A stretch of 64,000 nt of DNA from Clostridia bacterium (GTDB taxonomy: Bacteria; Bacillota; Clostridia; Christensenellales; CAAEEZ01). A program made the position numbers and the translations under genes. The DNA is taken from the NCBI GenBank assembly GCA_900755035.1, contig CAAEEZ010000007.1:121334-185333 (forward strand), written 5' to 3'. The notes under the pieces are model-generated. The model searched no databases. It was not told the DNA's origin and was given only the letters and a program-made list of their open reading frames with translations. Of the stretch, positions 32,101-41,147 are shown piece after piece. The number at the start of each line of letters is the position of its first letter. Positions within the stretch are counted from its first letter, which is position 1.

Positions 32101-33535
32101 TTACTTCTATTATCTTATTTAGCTCGTTTTCATTTAGTTGATACGGAATAGTTGCATTGTCTTTTGATACAATCTTAGGCATAAAATCGCCGTTCTCTAT
32201 TCTGGATTTAATATCTTCAAGAATACGCTTGCCCTTTTCGTCGTTTTCGTCAATCGTTATATTCTTTAATAACTTATTAACGTACTTGTAAAAATCTTCT
32301 TTCGTGCAAGTTTTACCAAGCCTACCGTTCCTACTTACAACGCTAGTATCTACGACTAGTTTACCGTCTTCGTATTTTCTGCCTAGTTTTGCTCCACCAT
32401 AATAGCCACCACCGATATATTTAGTATAGTTATCAATTTTATCGTCAATTTTGCCGTTTGTAGAAGGCTCGCCAAACATAGCATCCTTTTCGCTAGGCAA
32501 ATATTTTTCCACTATGTATTTAAGGTTTTTTAGGTCCTTTTTATGCTCGTTGTAGGTATCTACCATAGCCTCTGACAACGTGCTTTTACCTTTAAGTAGG
32601 CTAAGCAATACTTGCCAATCGTAGATATTTTTCATGCAAACTATTATTTCGTAATCGGTTGGGTTTAGTCCGCCTTCTAAAATCGGCGAGAATTCCTCTA
32701 CTTCCTCAGACAAATAGAATTTTGCTTTGCTTAGCGACTCTACGTCGTACTTGTCCTTACCAAAAATTTGCTCTACGTTGACAACGCCACCAAAAATTGC
32801 CTCGATAATCTTATTTTGCGAAGTATTTTTAGAAGAAAGTAGTTCTTTTGCTTTTAGAATTTTGTCCCTTCTTTTTATCGTGTTATCTTTTACAAGGCTG
32901 GTAAGTTCGTTTAGCCTACTTAAATCGAATTTACCTATATCCGTAATCTTTTGGTCATTATCAAAATCGTTTACTTCGCTAGACAAATTTTCTAGCGCAT
33001 TATTAAGAGCTTCAAAAAATTCGCTTGCACCAGTCACGTCGTTTATCTCGCCCGAGCGAAGAAAGTTGCCACGATATTTTACGATATGATGAATTGCTAG
33101 GTACAATAGCCTAATATCGCTAGCAGGCTCGTTCATTAAAGCATTGCGTAAGTGATATATCGTTGGATATTTTTTATAAAACTGCTTGTCGGTAAAATTT
33201 TCGTCGTTAAACAAGGAATATTTCGTTTTATATTCCTTATCCTCTAAATGCAAATCGTTTTCATTTAGTTTGAAGAAAAAATTAGGGTCTTTCTTCTTAA
33301 TTTCTTCATAAAACAATTCTTGAAGCAAAGTAATACGATACTTACGTCTTTCAAGCCTACGCCTTGCCGCTCTATAGGTCCTTCTTTGTACGGCTGTTTC
33401 TGCCGTGTCAAAAAACCTAACTCCCCACGCTTTTCTTCCGTTTACCTTCTTAACTTTGTAGTTTTCGTCGCAAACTGCAAAACCGATATTCTCGGTGCCC
33501 ATATCAAATCCAAAATAAATTTCTTTATTTTCCAT
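29141..33535 (-). CDS. cas9: CRISPR effector nuclease Cas9 (type II-A, large)
   Basis: 1464 residues from ATG 33535, which has AAGGAG nine bases upstream; a TTG two codons earlier is too close to it. RuvC-I contains Asp11 (IYFGFDMGTENIGFAV), followed by the Arg-rich bridge helix (RRTYRAARRRLERRKYR). The HNH domain has DYDVDHIIPQSQ near 910 with the Asn in SLNNKVLV; RuvC-II carries IFIETTRSN; RuvC-III has HHACDAYLN near 1040. All nuclease residues appear intact. Length is at the upper end for II-A. It heads the minus-strand cas operon. The PAM cannot be read from sequence. Confidence 0.98.
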   Translation of the reverse strand: MENKEIYFGFDMGTENIGFAVCDENYKVKKVNGRKAWGVRFFDTAETAVQRRTYRAARRRLERRKYRITLLQELFYEEIKKKDPNFFFKLNENDLHLEDKEYKTKYSLFNDENFTDKQFYKKYPTIYHLRNALMNEPASDIRLLYLAIHHIVKYRGNFLRSGEINDVTGASEFFEALNNALENLSSEVNDFDNDQKITDIGKFDLSRLNELTSLVKDNTIKRRDKILKAKELLSSKNTSQNKIIEAIFGGVVNVEQIFGKDKYDVESLSKAKFYLSEEVEEFSPILEGGLNPTDYEIIVCMKNIYDWQVLLSLLKGKSTLSEAMVDTYNEHKKDLKNLKYIVEKYLPSEKDAMFGEPSTNGKIDDKIDNYTKYIGGGYYGGAKLGRKYEDGKLVVDTSVVSRNGRLGKTCTKEDFYKYVNKLLKNITIDENDEKGKRILEDIKSRIENGDFMPKIVSKDNATIPYQLNENELNKIIEVNKEKYPFLLSADDGIAVSKKIKSLLTFRMPYYVGPVKENANSKNVWAVRKESGRVTPWNLSDKIDLNESREKFITRMTCKCTYLKNEDVLPKNSVLFSKYVALNELNKLKVNDKEINVDLKQKIFNEVYLNKTVNRKNIVKCIKNITGNDVTLSGIDENLHGNMNTYQKMKKVIGDKVDKYPDMVEDIVKILTIFADDSKAVEELLKERYSSILSVDEIKKLKDFKYSGWGSFSRGLLQGSAMGTHGIMLTDSQGNLKDIIDIMWETNQNFVEIINNEEYDFADAVRGYEKENEIPENLDITYDDVEELYCSPSVKRSIWQAFLMTKELVKLCGVPRKIFIETTRSNTDEKKGTRTQSRKEQITAMYEEAKKQDKYLYKEEIAEMMTKADKKSNGELNSEKIFLYFMQLGKDIYSGKPIDIDQLRDYDVDHIIPQSQVKDDSLNNKVLVHKTLNGKKDNTYPLPSEFRQPALWDNLKKLKLLSDEKYHRLTRTTRISDLEKEKFINRQLVETSQMVKLTRDILERYFEGITGEKKAVEIVMSKAGNVSDFRNDYGLTKSREINDFHHACDAYLNIVVGNVLNEKFSHNKDYRDNQSDKTVDKSYNFRKAFYSSVYSNREKRYVWTAQNKDGYYPTINVVKKELESFDFAMSKKLTTGKGQLYKETIFKAEDNPNMYSRVEKVDKNGVINPRADVTKYGGLKTSGTAYFVVVDSEEKKGKNKGQKRRSIIDIPIYYAKRIENGKTTINEYLETNPRVNLYKPTLAKIEGLNGSKLMAGALLDFGNYKLRLAGSNEITLLFHNANELFVSKEINDYVKELSLVNEKINKEFIKRKTDKGELSDDEFRRKLFVEQEEEKTRRENDSDQKNKSKILHVTKEKNNELYDLFLDKVSNEKSPYAYLPAYSSFKNTLEKGKEIFYQMDEYNGLRCLLNLIVAFQCNARNVDASNVGGGKYMCNIATSKDITDKSVTFISQSVTGLKEKRIKIN

Positions 33536-33563
33536 TGACAAATTCTCCTTCGTATGCTATATT
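33535..33563 (+). promoter_or_regulatory. tracrRNA promoter overlapping the cas9 start codon
   Basis: Plus strand TTGACA (33535-33540), 17-bp spacer, TATATT (33558-33563) with an extended TG at 33555. The -35 begins at the first base of the cas9 start codon and the spacer contains the cas9 ribosome binding site. Expected start is about 33569-33570, the first base of the anti-repeat. Confidence 0.8.
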
Positions 33564-33568
33564 TAACT

Positions 33569-33650
33569 TATTCAAAATAACATTCGTTCAAATAAGATTT
33601 TATCTTAAACACACTATGTCGTTGCTCACAGGAAGTGAGCATTTTTTTTT
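33569..33650 (+). ncRNA. tracrRNA
   Basis: The anti-repeat ATTCAAAATAACATT (33570-33584) pairs with 15 consecutive repeat bases, and TCAAAT (33588-33593) pairs with GTTTGA at the repeat 5' end, leaving a GAGT/CGT bulge. A nexus-like hairpin TAAGAT-TTT-ATCTTA (33593-33607) and the terminator GCTCAC-AGGAA-GTGAGC plus T9 (33624-33650) follow. Layout equals S. pyogenes tracrRNA but with one fewer 3' hairpin. Length about 82 nt. Confidence 0.92.
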
Positions 33651-33942
33651 GCGTTTTCTATAAACAAATATTATCTTAGAATTATATTTTATTGATTATA
33701 AACCTTTCCTAAATATAAATCAATACCGATATGTATCATTATTGAAACTTGTTAAAGTAGCGTTTATAAATTTGACTTAATTATATATCATTTATTAGCA
33801 AAAATCGATATAAGCACTAAAATTTTTTTACGTTTTATAAATTTTTTATTACAAATTTTTACTACTTTACAATTATCGCATTTTTTCGTGTTTTTTCGAC
33901 TTGCATATTACTATAATAAATCGCAATCAAAAATTTTTTATG
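33651..33942. other. AT-rich gene-free stretch upstream of the cas operon
   Basis: About 290 bp without an ORF. It holds the candidate cas9 promoter and several A/T runs (TAAATTTTTTACG-like) typical of upstream elements. TATCATTATTGAAACTTG at 33732 resembles a stretch near 47030. No other feature seen. Confidence 0.6.
33695..33723 (-). promoter_or_regulatory. Candidate cas9 operon promoter
   Basis: Minus strand TTGATT (33723-33718), 17-bp spacer, TATAAT (33700-33695). A start near 33688 gives a leader of about 150 nt that is complementary to the whole tracrRNA. Confidence 0.65.
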
Positions 33943-33965
33943 AAAAAAGCAAGGATTAACCTTGC
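33943..33965 (-). terminator. Terminator of the 67-aa gene
   Basis: GCAAGG-ATTAA-CCTTGC followed on the minus strand by TTTTTT, touching the stop codon. Confidence 0.85.
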
Positions 33966-34169
33966 CTAATTCGCATCATATATTTCATCGTATATCCTTT
34001 CTAATTTGATAGTTAAGTCAGTTGCCTCTTCGTCCTTTAAGGTATCTAACATTGCGTCATCAAGTGCTAGTTGAAAATCTTGTATATCTCCCTGTATCAG
34101 TTCGTCGATATTTGGCATAAATGGTCTTAACGTTTCTATCTGCTCTTTTGTTATAATAAAGTTCTTCAT
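33966..34169 (-). CDS. Small acidic protein (67 aa)
   Basis: 67 residues, acidic, fully helical in appearance (MKNFIITKEQIETLRPFMPN...), with AGGAG before ATG 34169 and its own terminator. It lies between cas9 and a large helicase-nuclease. Small acidic proteins near CRISPR loci can be phage-derived inhibitors or DNA mimics, but nothing here proves that. Unrecognised. Confidence 0.6.
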   Translation of the reverse strand: MKNFIITKEQIETLRPFMPNIDELIQGDIQDFQLALDDAMLDTLKDEEATDLTIKLERIYDEIYDAN

Positions 34170-34256
34170 TTTTAACTCCTAAATAATATATTTACTTGCG
34201 TAAATGCCTTATCTTTATTAGCGTTCATATATTCTATGTGGCTAATAGTATTTTTC

Positions 34257-34285
34257 AAAAAAGGTCGGGCTTACCGACCTTTTTT
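34257..34285 (-). terminator. Terminator of the DUF4011 helicase gene
   Basis: AAAAAAGGTCGG-GCTTA-CCGACCTTTTTT, strong on both strands, 20 bp after the stop at 34305. Confidence 0.92.
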
Positions 34286-34304
34286 AATATATTTTACGTG
34301 ATAT

Positions 34305-37300
34305 TTATTTTAGGGTAATTAAATCGCCACTTTCTACAATCTTGCCCGCCTTTTTAAGCAGTTGCAAAGCCTTATCAAGTTGCATAGTTACTACGTCGCC
34401 TGCCCTAGAATAGCCAAGTTTTTTAGCAATCATTTTATACAACCCTTCTTTCGTTAGTTCTATATTTTGTTTAACGGCAACTTCAATACCAGCAGCAAGT
34501 TCCTCAGGGGCAATATACTTAATATCCCTTTGTTCGCCCTTTTTAGGCACTCTTAGTTCGTAACTCGTTTGGCTAGTTTTGTATATAAAGCCTCCCTTTC
34601 TAGTAATGCCCTTAATTCTACTTACGCCCTCGTTAAACGCATCTTTTACTGCCTTGGTTATAAACGTTTTACCAAACAAAATAGCAGTCCTTTTCATAAT
34701 CCATTCTTCACTGACAGGCGCTTCTTTTATGACGATTTTGCAAATTAGATTGCTGTATTTTCCGTCGTAATTCGTTTCGTTAATAGGCTCTTCTTCGTAC
34801 TCCTTATATATAGGCGTAGTGCTTTTATCAGACCTTATATAACTGCTTTTCCCCGTAGTTTCTTTCTTCTTGCCGTCGCCAGCGCTAATTGCTTCCTTAA
34901 CTACGCTAAGTAGCCTTTTCTTTTCTACCTTGTTGTTTCTAAACCAATCGGTAGACCATACCCTATAATACTGCCAACCAAGTTTTGTCAAAACGGACTC
35001 ACGAAGCCTATCCCTATCCCTTGTAGACTTGCTTAATACGTACGTTTGACCGTCGCACTCAATTGCTAAAACGAATCTATTTTCCGTTGGGTGTTTTACC
35101 GCTAAATCTATCTTGTACGCAGAGTTTCCAACGCCCTTTTCTACAATATAGCCCGCTGACGTCAAGAAATCGTAGATATCGTTAATAATTGCGTTATCCT
35201 TACTTTGCAGTTTTCGTTGTCTTACGCTACGTTCCAATGCTACCGCTCCGTTTTCGGCGTAATCAAGATATTCTCTTAGTAGTCTTGCACCCTCGGCAGC
35301 CGTTTTATTTAAGTCTATATCGTAATATTTTATAGACGCAACGAGTTTTACGTTATATTTTGCCCTAGTTACCGCAACGTTAAGACGTCTTTCTCCACCA
35401 ACTCTATTAAGCGGACCGAAGTTGTGGAAGAATTTGCCCGTATTATCCCTTGCATAGCCAACGCTAAATATAATAGTATCCCTTTCGTCTCCTTGTACCG
35501 TTTCCAAGTTTTTTACGAAGAACGGCTCTTTTTGGTTGTTGTCAAACAGTTTGTCAAGCGTCTTGTTTTCGTCTCGTTTACGGGCAATTATACGCTCTAT
35601 TGCCTCTTGTTGCGATTGGCTGAACGCAACTACTCCTAGCGAACGATCCGGGAATTTTCTTAAATCATCTATTACCATATTCGCTACTTGCTCTGCCTCT
35701 ATTAAGTTCGTTTTCGACTTTCTGTCGAAAATTCCACCTTGCACGTAATAGAAATCTACACCGAAGTTTTTGGTCTTTCTTATCGCCGACGGGAAGGTTA
35801 CAAGTTCACCGTTATAATAGTTTTTGTTAGAAAAAGCAATCAAATCCTCAGTCTTACTGCGGTAGTGCCACTTCAATCGGTTTTGAGAAAACGCCGTCGT
35901 ACAAATATCTAGGATAGACTCGAAGTCCTCTACGTCCTCGTTGTAGTCCTCTTCGCTGAAATCCTCCTCGCCGATAGACGCCGTAAAGAAGTTGCTTGGT
36001 GGCATTTGCTTGCTATCGCCTACTACTATCACTTGTTTTGCCCTATATATTGCGCCTAGTGCGTCCTCTGGGAATATTTGCGACGCCTCGTCAAATATTA
36101 CCACGTCGAATTGAATATCGGCGTCAAGGAAAGTACTAACGCTAAGCGGTGACATTAAAAAGCACGGTTTTAGGGTAAGGATAAGTTCGGGTATCCTACT
36201 TAATAGCACCCTAACGGGCATTTGCTTACGTTGTTTTTCTTGCTCTCTTACAAGCACTGCCACTTGGCTACCGGGCGCCATTGCATCTACGTTAGGACGC
36301 ATTGCCGATAGTTTTGCATTTATTTGCGCCTTAGAAATCTCAAACGTTAGTTCGTCCTTTTCCTTAAATAGTTTTACACACTTATCGTGCGATACCCTAT
36401 CAAGTTCGCTAAGGACTTCGTTATTTGAGAATATTTGATATGCCCATTGTTTGTAGAATAGTAAAGCGTACAAATTAGGCATAGTTTCCACTTTTACGTT
36501 CTTTTCCATTGCGCTTTCTATAAAGGTAAGCACGTCAAGTTCTTTTGCTTCTACTAGCAATTTGTAGAAAAGTACCCAATTTTCAAGTTCGCCTATATTG
36601 TTACTGCACCTAGACAGTTTTTCAATCACCTTTTCTAGATATTCTTTTTTCAAATTGAATATCGACTTGTCAAAGCACTCTGCCAAAAATTCGAAATGTT
36701 GCAAGTTAAGGTTAAGCACCTTGCCTAGCTTGGTTGCCCATATAGCCATACTATACCTAAGTTCGCTAAACTCGTTTTCGGTAAAATTAGATAACGGCGA
36801 CAAATCCATACCTTGACTATAAAAATTCTTTATCTCATTTGCCTTTTTAATTACGTAATCGTAGTCGGTATCGTACTTGAAGTAGAAGTCGCCTAAAATA
36901 TCTTTGATAAACTCCTCGTTTTCTTGATATTTTGCTTCTAGCCCTTGCATCTCTTTTAGTTTTTCAAGGTAGAATACGGTGTGCTTGTAATTAAGTTTTT
37001 TATTAGGTCTTAAACATAGTTTAACGTCGGTTTTATCCTTGTTGTACCCTCTCTTTAAGTCCCTTAATACGCCCGAATACAAATTGACGTACCTTGCGTA
37101 CAAAGCGTTTCCGTCTAGTTTGTAGATATTCTCGTCGAAGGTTTCGTCAAGTTCCTTTTTAAGCGCAAGTATTTGAGCGGACAACTCCTTGCACTTCGTT
37201 ATTTCGGTAATAAACTTGTCCAAATCCTTTTTCGAGAAAATCTTTGGCGACACGAATTTCATACCGCTTATTATCGAAAATAGTTGTTTTAATAGTTCAA

Positions 37301-38858
37301 GTCCCCTTACGTTCAATATTTGAAGAGGTACTTCTGCTACAATCTCTTTCCTTACTTTTCTAAGTTCGGTAAGTGCGCCAAGCGCAGATATTAAATGCTG
37401 TTTTAAGGTAATTTGATGGCTATACGACGTATCGGTATTGATATATCCGTACCACTCGTTTTTCTTGTAATTTATACCTATCGTTTTGGTATATTCCACG
37501 TACTTTTCTATAAGGGCAACAGACCTAGTTAGGTGGTCCATGCCCTTGTTTTCAATATCTTTTACGATATATTCTATCTCTCTTACACCGTCAAGCCCAG
37601 CCACTTCGCAGAACACCCTATACGGCGAAACTTCAATAGTCGGCGTGGTTTCGTGTAGTTTTTCAGCATAGTCGTCTAGCCTTTTCTTTACGGTGCTTAA
37701 AGTAGTTAATTCTTCTAGCGCCTTACCCGATATTGAAGATTTAGGCTTGTTTAATATCCTGTTAAGTTCGGCAATAACTTCTTTTTTGTTCGTTTTGTAA
37801 CTGTGCAATTCCAAACAAAAATCGTCAAGTTCAGCCTTTTTCAAGTTATTGTATACCACGCTTAACGCCGCAAGTTTTTCACTAACGAACAATACCTTTT
37901 TGCCGTCGTACAAGCACTCTGCGATTATATTCGTAATCGTTTGACTTTTGCCCGTTCCAGGAGGACCTTGCAATACGAAACTTAGCCCCTGCTTTGCCAT
38001 TTTAATGGCTTCGATTTGGCTTGAATCGGCGTCTACTACGTTGTGTAAAACTAATTCGGTATTTTTTGCTTTGTCCGCCTCTAAAATATTTTCTTTTTCG
38101 TCCACTTGCCTTTCGCCAAGCAAGGTAAGAACGTTTTTGTTTTGCAATATAAAATCGGCGTTATTTTTAATATCAAGATACATGTTCATTTTCAAGAACG
38201 AAAACAAACCGATTCTCATTTCTTTCGTAGTTTTCCAGCCTAGAACCGCTACGGTTTTTGCCACCTTTAATAGATATTCTTCAAGGTCTTCGCCGTCCTC
38301 TAAAATAGGCAATTTGATATTTTTTTCAACGACAAGTTTGTAGCACAAAGTAGGATTTATAATCACTTCGTCCTCGTACTGCTCTATAATAGTAGGCGTA
38401 GTAGCGCTTTCGTTTTTAATGCTAATTGGTACGAGAACTAACGGCGCTTTGTAGTATGCGTTGTTGCCTTCTTCCCTCCACCAAACGAAACCTATTGCTA
38501 AATACAAAACGTTGATACCCCTTTCAAGTATCGTTTCCTTTGCTTTTTTGCTAATAGTCTTTAATACCTTTTGCGTTGGGGTATATCTATTTAGTAATGC
38601 GATTTGATTATTTTTAAGTTCCGTAAGATTAGACGCAATATCCCTAGTAAGCGATTTTTCAAGATGATTTTTTTTAACCATATCGTCTATATCTACCACC
38701 GTTAGCGAAGGCTTTTCGCCCGTAAAAATAGAATATACCGATTGAACGCTAGGAAAAACTACTTCTAACGTATTTACCTTAGAATCCTTGTAATTTATTA
38801 GTTTATTCCTTTTGCCAAGGTCTAATAATCTGTCTTCCCATTTGTCTAACTTTGCCAT
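34305..38858 (-). CDS. DUF4011 - SF1 helicase - Vsr-like nuclease - DUF3320 protein
   Basis: 1517 residues. The N-terminus is DUF4011 (MAKLDKWEDRLLDLGKRNKL). An AAA/SF1 helicase core has Walker A VLQGPPGTGKSQTITN near 300 and Walker B VVIFDEASQIFPEDALGAIY near 930 with the GDSKQMPP motif III; motif VI-like NVAVTRAKYNVKLV lies near 1175. A Vsr/MTES-type nuclease follows (LAIECDGQTYVLSKSTRDRD...GWQYYRVWSTDWF, near 1270-1310), then a C-terminal DUF3320 region. Proteins of this architecture occur in restriction and anti-phage islands. It lies next to CRISPR-Cas and is unpaired with other defence genes here. A role in defence is inferred. Confidence 0.85.
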   Translation of the reverse strand: MAKLDKWEDRLLDLGKRNKLINYKDSKVNTLEVVFPSVQSVYSIFTGEKPSLTVVDIDDMVKKNHLEKSLTRDIASNLTELKNNQIALLNRYTPTQKVLKTISKKAKETILERGINVLYLAIGFVWWREEGNNAYYKAPLVLVPISIKNESATTPTIIEQYEDEVIINPTLCYKLVVEKNIKLPILEDGEDLEEYLLKVAKTVAVLGWKTTKEMRIGLFSFLKMNMYLDIKNNADFILQNKNVLTLLGERQVDEKENILEADKAKNTELVLHNVVDADSSQIEAIKMAKQGLSFVLQGPPGTGKSQTITNIIAECLYDGKKVLFVSEKLAALSVVYNNLKKAELDDFCLELHSYKTNKKEVIAELNRILNKPKSSISGKALEELTTLSTVKKRLDDYAEKLHETTPTIEVSPYRVFCEVAGLDGVREIEYIVKDIENKGMDHLTRSVALIEKYVEYTKTIGINYKKNEWYGYINTDTSYSHQITLKQHLISALGALTELRKVRKEIVAEVPLQILNVRGLELLKQLFSIISGMKFVSPKIFSKKDLDKFITEITKCKELSAQILALKKELDETFDENIYKLDGNALYARYVNLYSGVLRDLKRGYNKDKTDVKLCLRPNKKLNYKHTVFYLEKLKEMQGLEAKYQENEEFIKDILGDFYFKYDTDYDYVIKKANEIKNFYSQGMDLSPLSNFTENEFSELRYSMAIWATKLGKVLNLNLQHFEFLAECFDKSIFNLKKEYLEKVIEKLSRCSNNIGELENWVLFYKLLVEAKELDVLTFIESAMEKNVKVETMPNLYALLFYKQWAYQIFSNNEVLSELDRVSHDKCVKLFKEKDELTFEISKAQINAKLSAMRPNVDAMAPGSQVAVLVREQEKQRKQMPVRVLLSRIPELILTLKPCFLMSPLSVSTFLDADIQFDVVIFDEASQIFPEDALGAIYRAKQVIVVGDSKQMPPSNFFTASIGEEDFSEEDYNEDVEDFESILDICTTAFSQNRLKWHYRSKTEDLIAFSNKNYYNGELVTFPSAIRKTKNFGVDFYYVQGGIFDRKSKTNLIEAEQVANMVIDDLRKFPDRSLGVVAFSQSQQEAIERIIARKRDENKTLDKLFDNNQKEPFFVKNLETVQGDERDTIIFSVGYARDNTGKFFHNFGPLNRVGGERRLNVAVTRAKYNVKLVASIKYYDIDLNKTAAEGARLLREYLDYAENGAVALERSVRQRKLQSKDNAIINDIYDFLTSAGYIVEKGVGNSAYKIDLAVKHPTENRFVLAIECDGQTYVLSKSTRDRDRLRESVLTKLGWQYYRVWSTDWFRNNKVEKKRLLSVVKEAISAGDGKKKETTGKSSYIRSDKSTTPIYKEYEEEPINETNYDGKYSNLICKIVIKEAPVSEEWIMKRTAILFGKTFITKAVKDAFNEGVSRIKGITRKGGFIYKTSQTSYELRVPKKGEQRDIKYIAPEELAAGIEVAVKQNIELTKEGLYKMIAKKLGYSRAGDVVTMQLDKALQLLKKAGKIVESGDLITLK

Positions 38859-39045
38859 GACTTTCTCCGCAATTTTATTTTATACTTAAATAATAGTTTA
38901 ACATCTATTACTATTTTTCGCAATAATTATCGTAAAAATCCTAAAAAAGCCACGCTTAACAGCAAATAATTAAGCGTAGCATAAAAATTTTTGAAAATTA
39001 TTTTTGAATTTGTAGCATTTCGATTAGAAGCAATAAAAACTTTTA

Positions 39046-39071
39046 ATAAAAAACTACCTATTAGGTAGTTT
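39046..39071 (-). terminator. Terminator of the MATE gene
   Basis: AAACTACCTA / TAGGTAGTTT perfect stem overlapping the stop codon, then TTTTTTA on the minus strand. Confidence 0.8.
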
Positions 39072-40494
39072 AGTCAACTTTCATAAGCCCAAGTTTGCCT
39101 TCTTTTATTCGTTTTCTAGTCTTTTTGAAAAATGCAATAGTGTACGCAAGCGACACTAACATAGTTATCGACCAGCCTATTGAGAAAGACCAGCAAATTG
39201 CGTTAAACTGCATAGCGGGCACGAGCACGTAGGCAAGCATTACCCTAACGCCTAGATCCATAAACGTACATACCGTAAAGCCCACCATATTTTGACTGCC
39301 TTTTAGTAGTCCGTCGCATATTATCTTAAAACTTACGGCGCAATAGAAAGGCGCAACCACGTAAATAAACTGCGTGCCGTACTCTATAATTAAATCACGA
39401 TTGCCGTCCGTTTCGCCAGATATAAATAAACCTAAAATTTCCTTTGGCAAACACACCATAATTATCGTGCAAATAAGGATAAAGCCTTCGCTAATTATCA
39501 TCATATCAATAAAGCCTTTTTTAATCCTGTCCACGTCCAAAATGCCAAGGTTTTGCGCGGTAAAGGTGGATATTGCGTTGGACATTGCCACAACGGACAA
39601 GGTAATAAGGCTGTTTATTTTTAAGGCGATTCCAAAGCCCGTAAACATCTCGGTTATGCCAAACGACATTATTAGTGATTGTATCAGCAAATTGCCTACC
39701 GATATAAAACTTTGTTGGAGAATAGAAGGAATCGCAACCTTCACCATTTTAAGTAGCGTACTTGCAGAAAAATACTTATTTTTCTCGTCCGTTTTTATTT
39801 TGCTTACCTTGCGAAGCAATAAAACGATAGCAATAATAGAAACGACGCCTTGACATAAAAACGTAGCCCACGCAACAGCCATAATAATATCATCGAATAT
39901 AAGTGCGAAAACTACGTCGCAAATGATATTAGATACCGACGAAATAATTAGCAAAACAAGTGGCGTTTTACTGTCCCCTAGCCCCGTACTAATGCTGTTT
40001 GCTATATTGTAAATAAACAGGAAGAAAAAGCCGTAAATGTATATTTGCAAGTACCTATCTGCTGCATCTATTATATCGGGCGTGGTGTTTAATAATTCTA
40101 ATAACGGTCTAGATACGAAAACGCCTATTAAAGTAATTACGCCCGCCATTACCGACAAAGAGATTATCGCCGTATATATGGCCGTTTTCGTCGCCTTGTA
40201 CTCGTGCTGACCAAAATACCTAGATATTATTACGCTTGCTCCCGTAGTTCCGCCTACTGCAAAGGCAATAAATATCATAACGATATTAGACGAAGCGTTA
40301 ACTGCCGCCGAGGCAACCATAGAATTTGCCCCACCCATATTACCTGCAACGATATTGTCCGCTAGCGAGTATAGTTGCTGAAAAATCATAGATAAAAGTA
40401 GTGGCAACGCAAAGCGAAGCAACACCTTGAAAGGATTGCCCACCGTTAAATCACCCTTTTTGATACTGTTTGATACCGTTACTTTTTCGTCCAT
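39070..40494 (-). CDS. MATE-family efflux transporter
   Basis: 474 residues with about 12 predicted membrane helices in two pseudo-repeats, the MATE layout. The family exports cationic drugs or metabolites using Na+ or H+ gradients. Family cues: the opening MFQQLYSLADNIVAGNMGGA with the helix-1 pattern, GTTGASVIISRYFGQHEY after helix 2, and FTAQNLGILDVDRIKKG in the second half. It is monocistronic. Substrate unknown. Start ATG 40494. Confidence 0.93.
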   Translation of the reverse strand: MDEKVTVSNSIKKGDLTVGNPFKVLLRFALPLLLSMIFQQLYSLADNIVAGNMGGANSMVASAAVNASSNIVMIFIAFAVGGTTGASVIISRYFGQHEYKATKTAIYTAIISLSVMAGVITLIGVFVSRPLLELLNTTPDIIDAADRYLQIYIYGFFFLFIYNIANSISTGLGDSKTPLVLLIISSVSNIICDVVFALIFDDIIMAVAWATFLCQGVVSIIAIVLLLRKVSKIKTDEKNKYFSASTLLKMVKVAIPSILQQSFISVGNLLIQSLIMSFGITEMFTGFGIALKINSLITLSVVAMSNAISTFTAQNLGILDVDRIKKGFIDMMIISEGFILICTIIMVCLPKEILGLFISGETDGNRDLIIEYGTQFIYVVAPFYCAVSFKIICDGLLKGSQNMVGFTVCTFMDLGVRVMLAYVLVPAMQFNAICWSFSIGWSITMLVSLAYTIAFFKKTRKRIKEGKLGLMKVD

Positions 40495-40664
40495 ATATTC
40501 CCTGTATCTTTATATATTTCAGTAATTACCCATAGCTTTACAAAATTATATAGCAATTTCTTGTCGATTTGCAAATATTTTTCGCATGTTTTTTGCGTTT
40601 TTTATAAGGATTTTTTTACTTGCTAAAAAACTACCTTTATCGTATAATCTGCTTGGAGGAAGAT

Positions 40665-41030
40665 ATGGATACGGCTCATCACGTTTTTGCAGGGCTTTCT
40701 AACCTGTCGTTTCTAATGCTATACCTATATTATTTAAGGTTTTTGCCCGCTACTTCTAAAAACGGAGTAGTAGTTTTTGCATCTAAACAGCACCTTTTCC
40801 TTACCGTTTTCACCTTGGTATTTTCGCTAATTCACGGCATACTAATAGGTAAGGCAGACGGGCATATTACGGGCAAAATTGTATGGTTTGCCTTGCTAAT
40901 TTACTCCCTAACGTCCTTTCTAACCAAGAAGAATAAGACGTGGCTAAAACTACACAAAATATTTTCGTTACTTTTGCTTCTACTTATGCTAGTCCACGTG
41001 ATACTTTCCGTGCTTGCGCAAACGCTATAA
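40665..41030 (+). CDS. Four-span membrane protein
   Basis: 121 residues from ATG 40665, preceded by TTGGAGGAAGAT; the longer frame from 40620 has no ribosome binding site. Four hydrophobic helices carry histidines (DTAHHVFAGLSN, SKQHLFL, SLIHGIL, KLHKIFS, LVHVILS), one near the start of most helices, a pattern compatible with a heme-b membrane cytochrome-like protein. No family assigned. Confidence 0.7.
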   Translation: MDTAHHVFAGLSNLSFLMLYLYYLRFLPATSKNGVVVFASKQHLFLTVFTLVFSLIHGILIGKADGHITGKIVWFALLIYSLTSFLTKKNKTWLKLHKIFSLLLLLLMLVHVILSVLAQTL

Positions 41031-41073
41031 CGGGGCTTAATCGCAATAATGCTGATGGAAAATTATAAAAAGA

Positions 41074-41098
41074 AAACCGCAACTTTCGGTTGCGGTTT
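41074..41098. terminator. Bidirectional terminator
   Basis: AAACCGCAAC-TTTCG-GTTGCGGTTT between the convergent genes ending at 41030 and 41148. Confidence 0.85.
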
Positions 41099-41147
41099 AT
41101 AAATTTAATAGGAATTTATTATTAAGTTCAGCCTACTCTTTCTTTTC

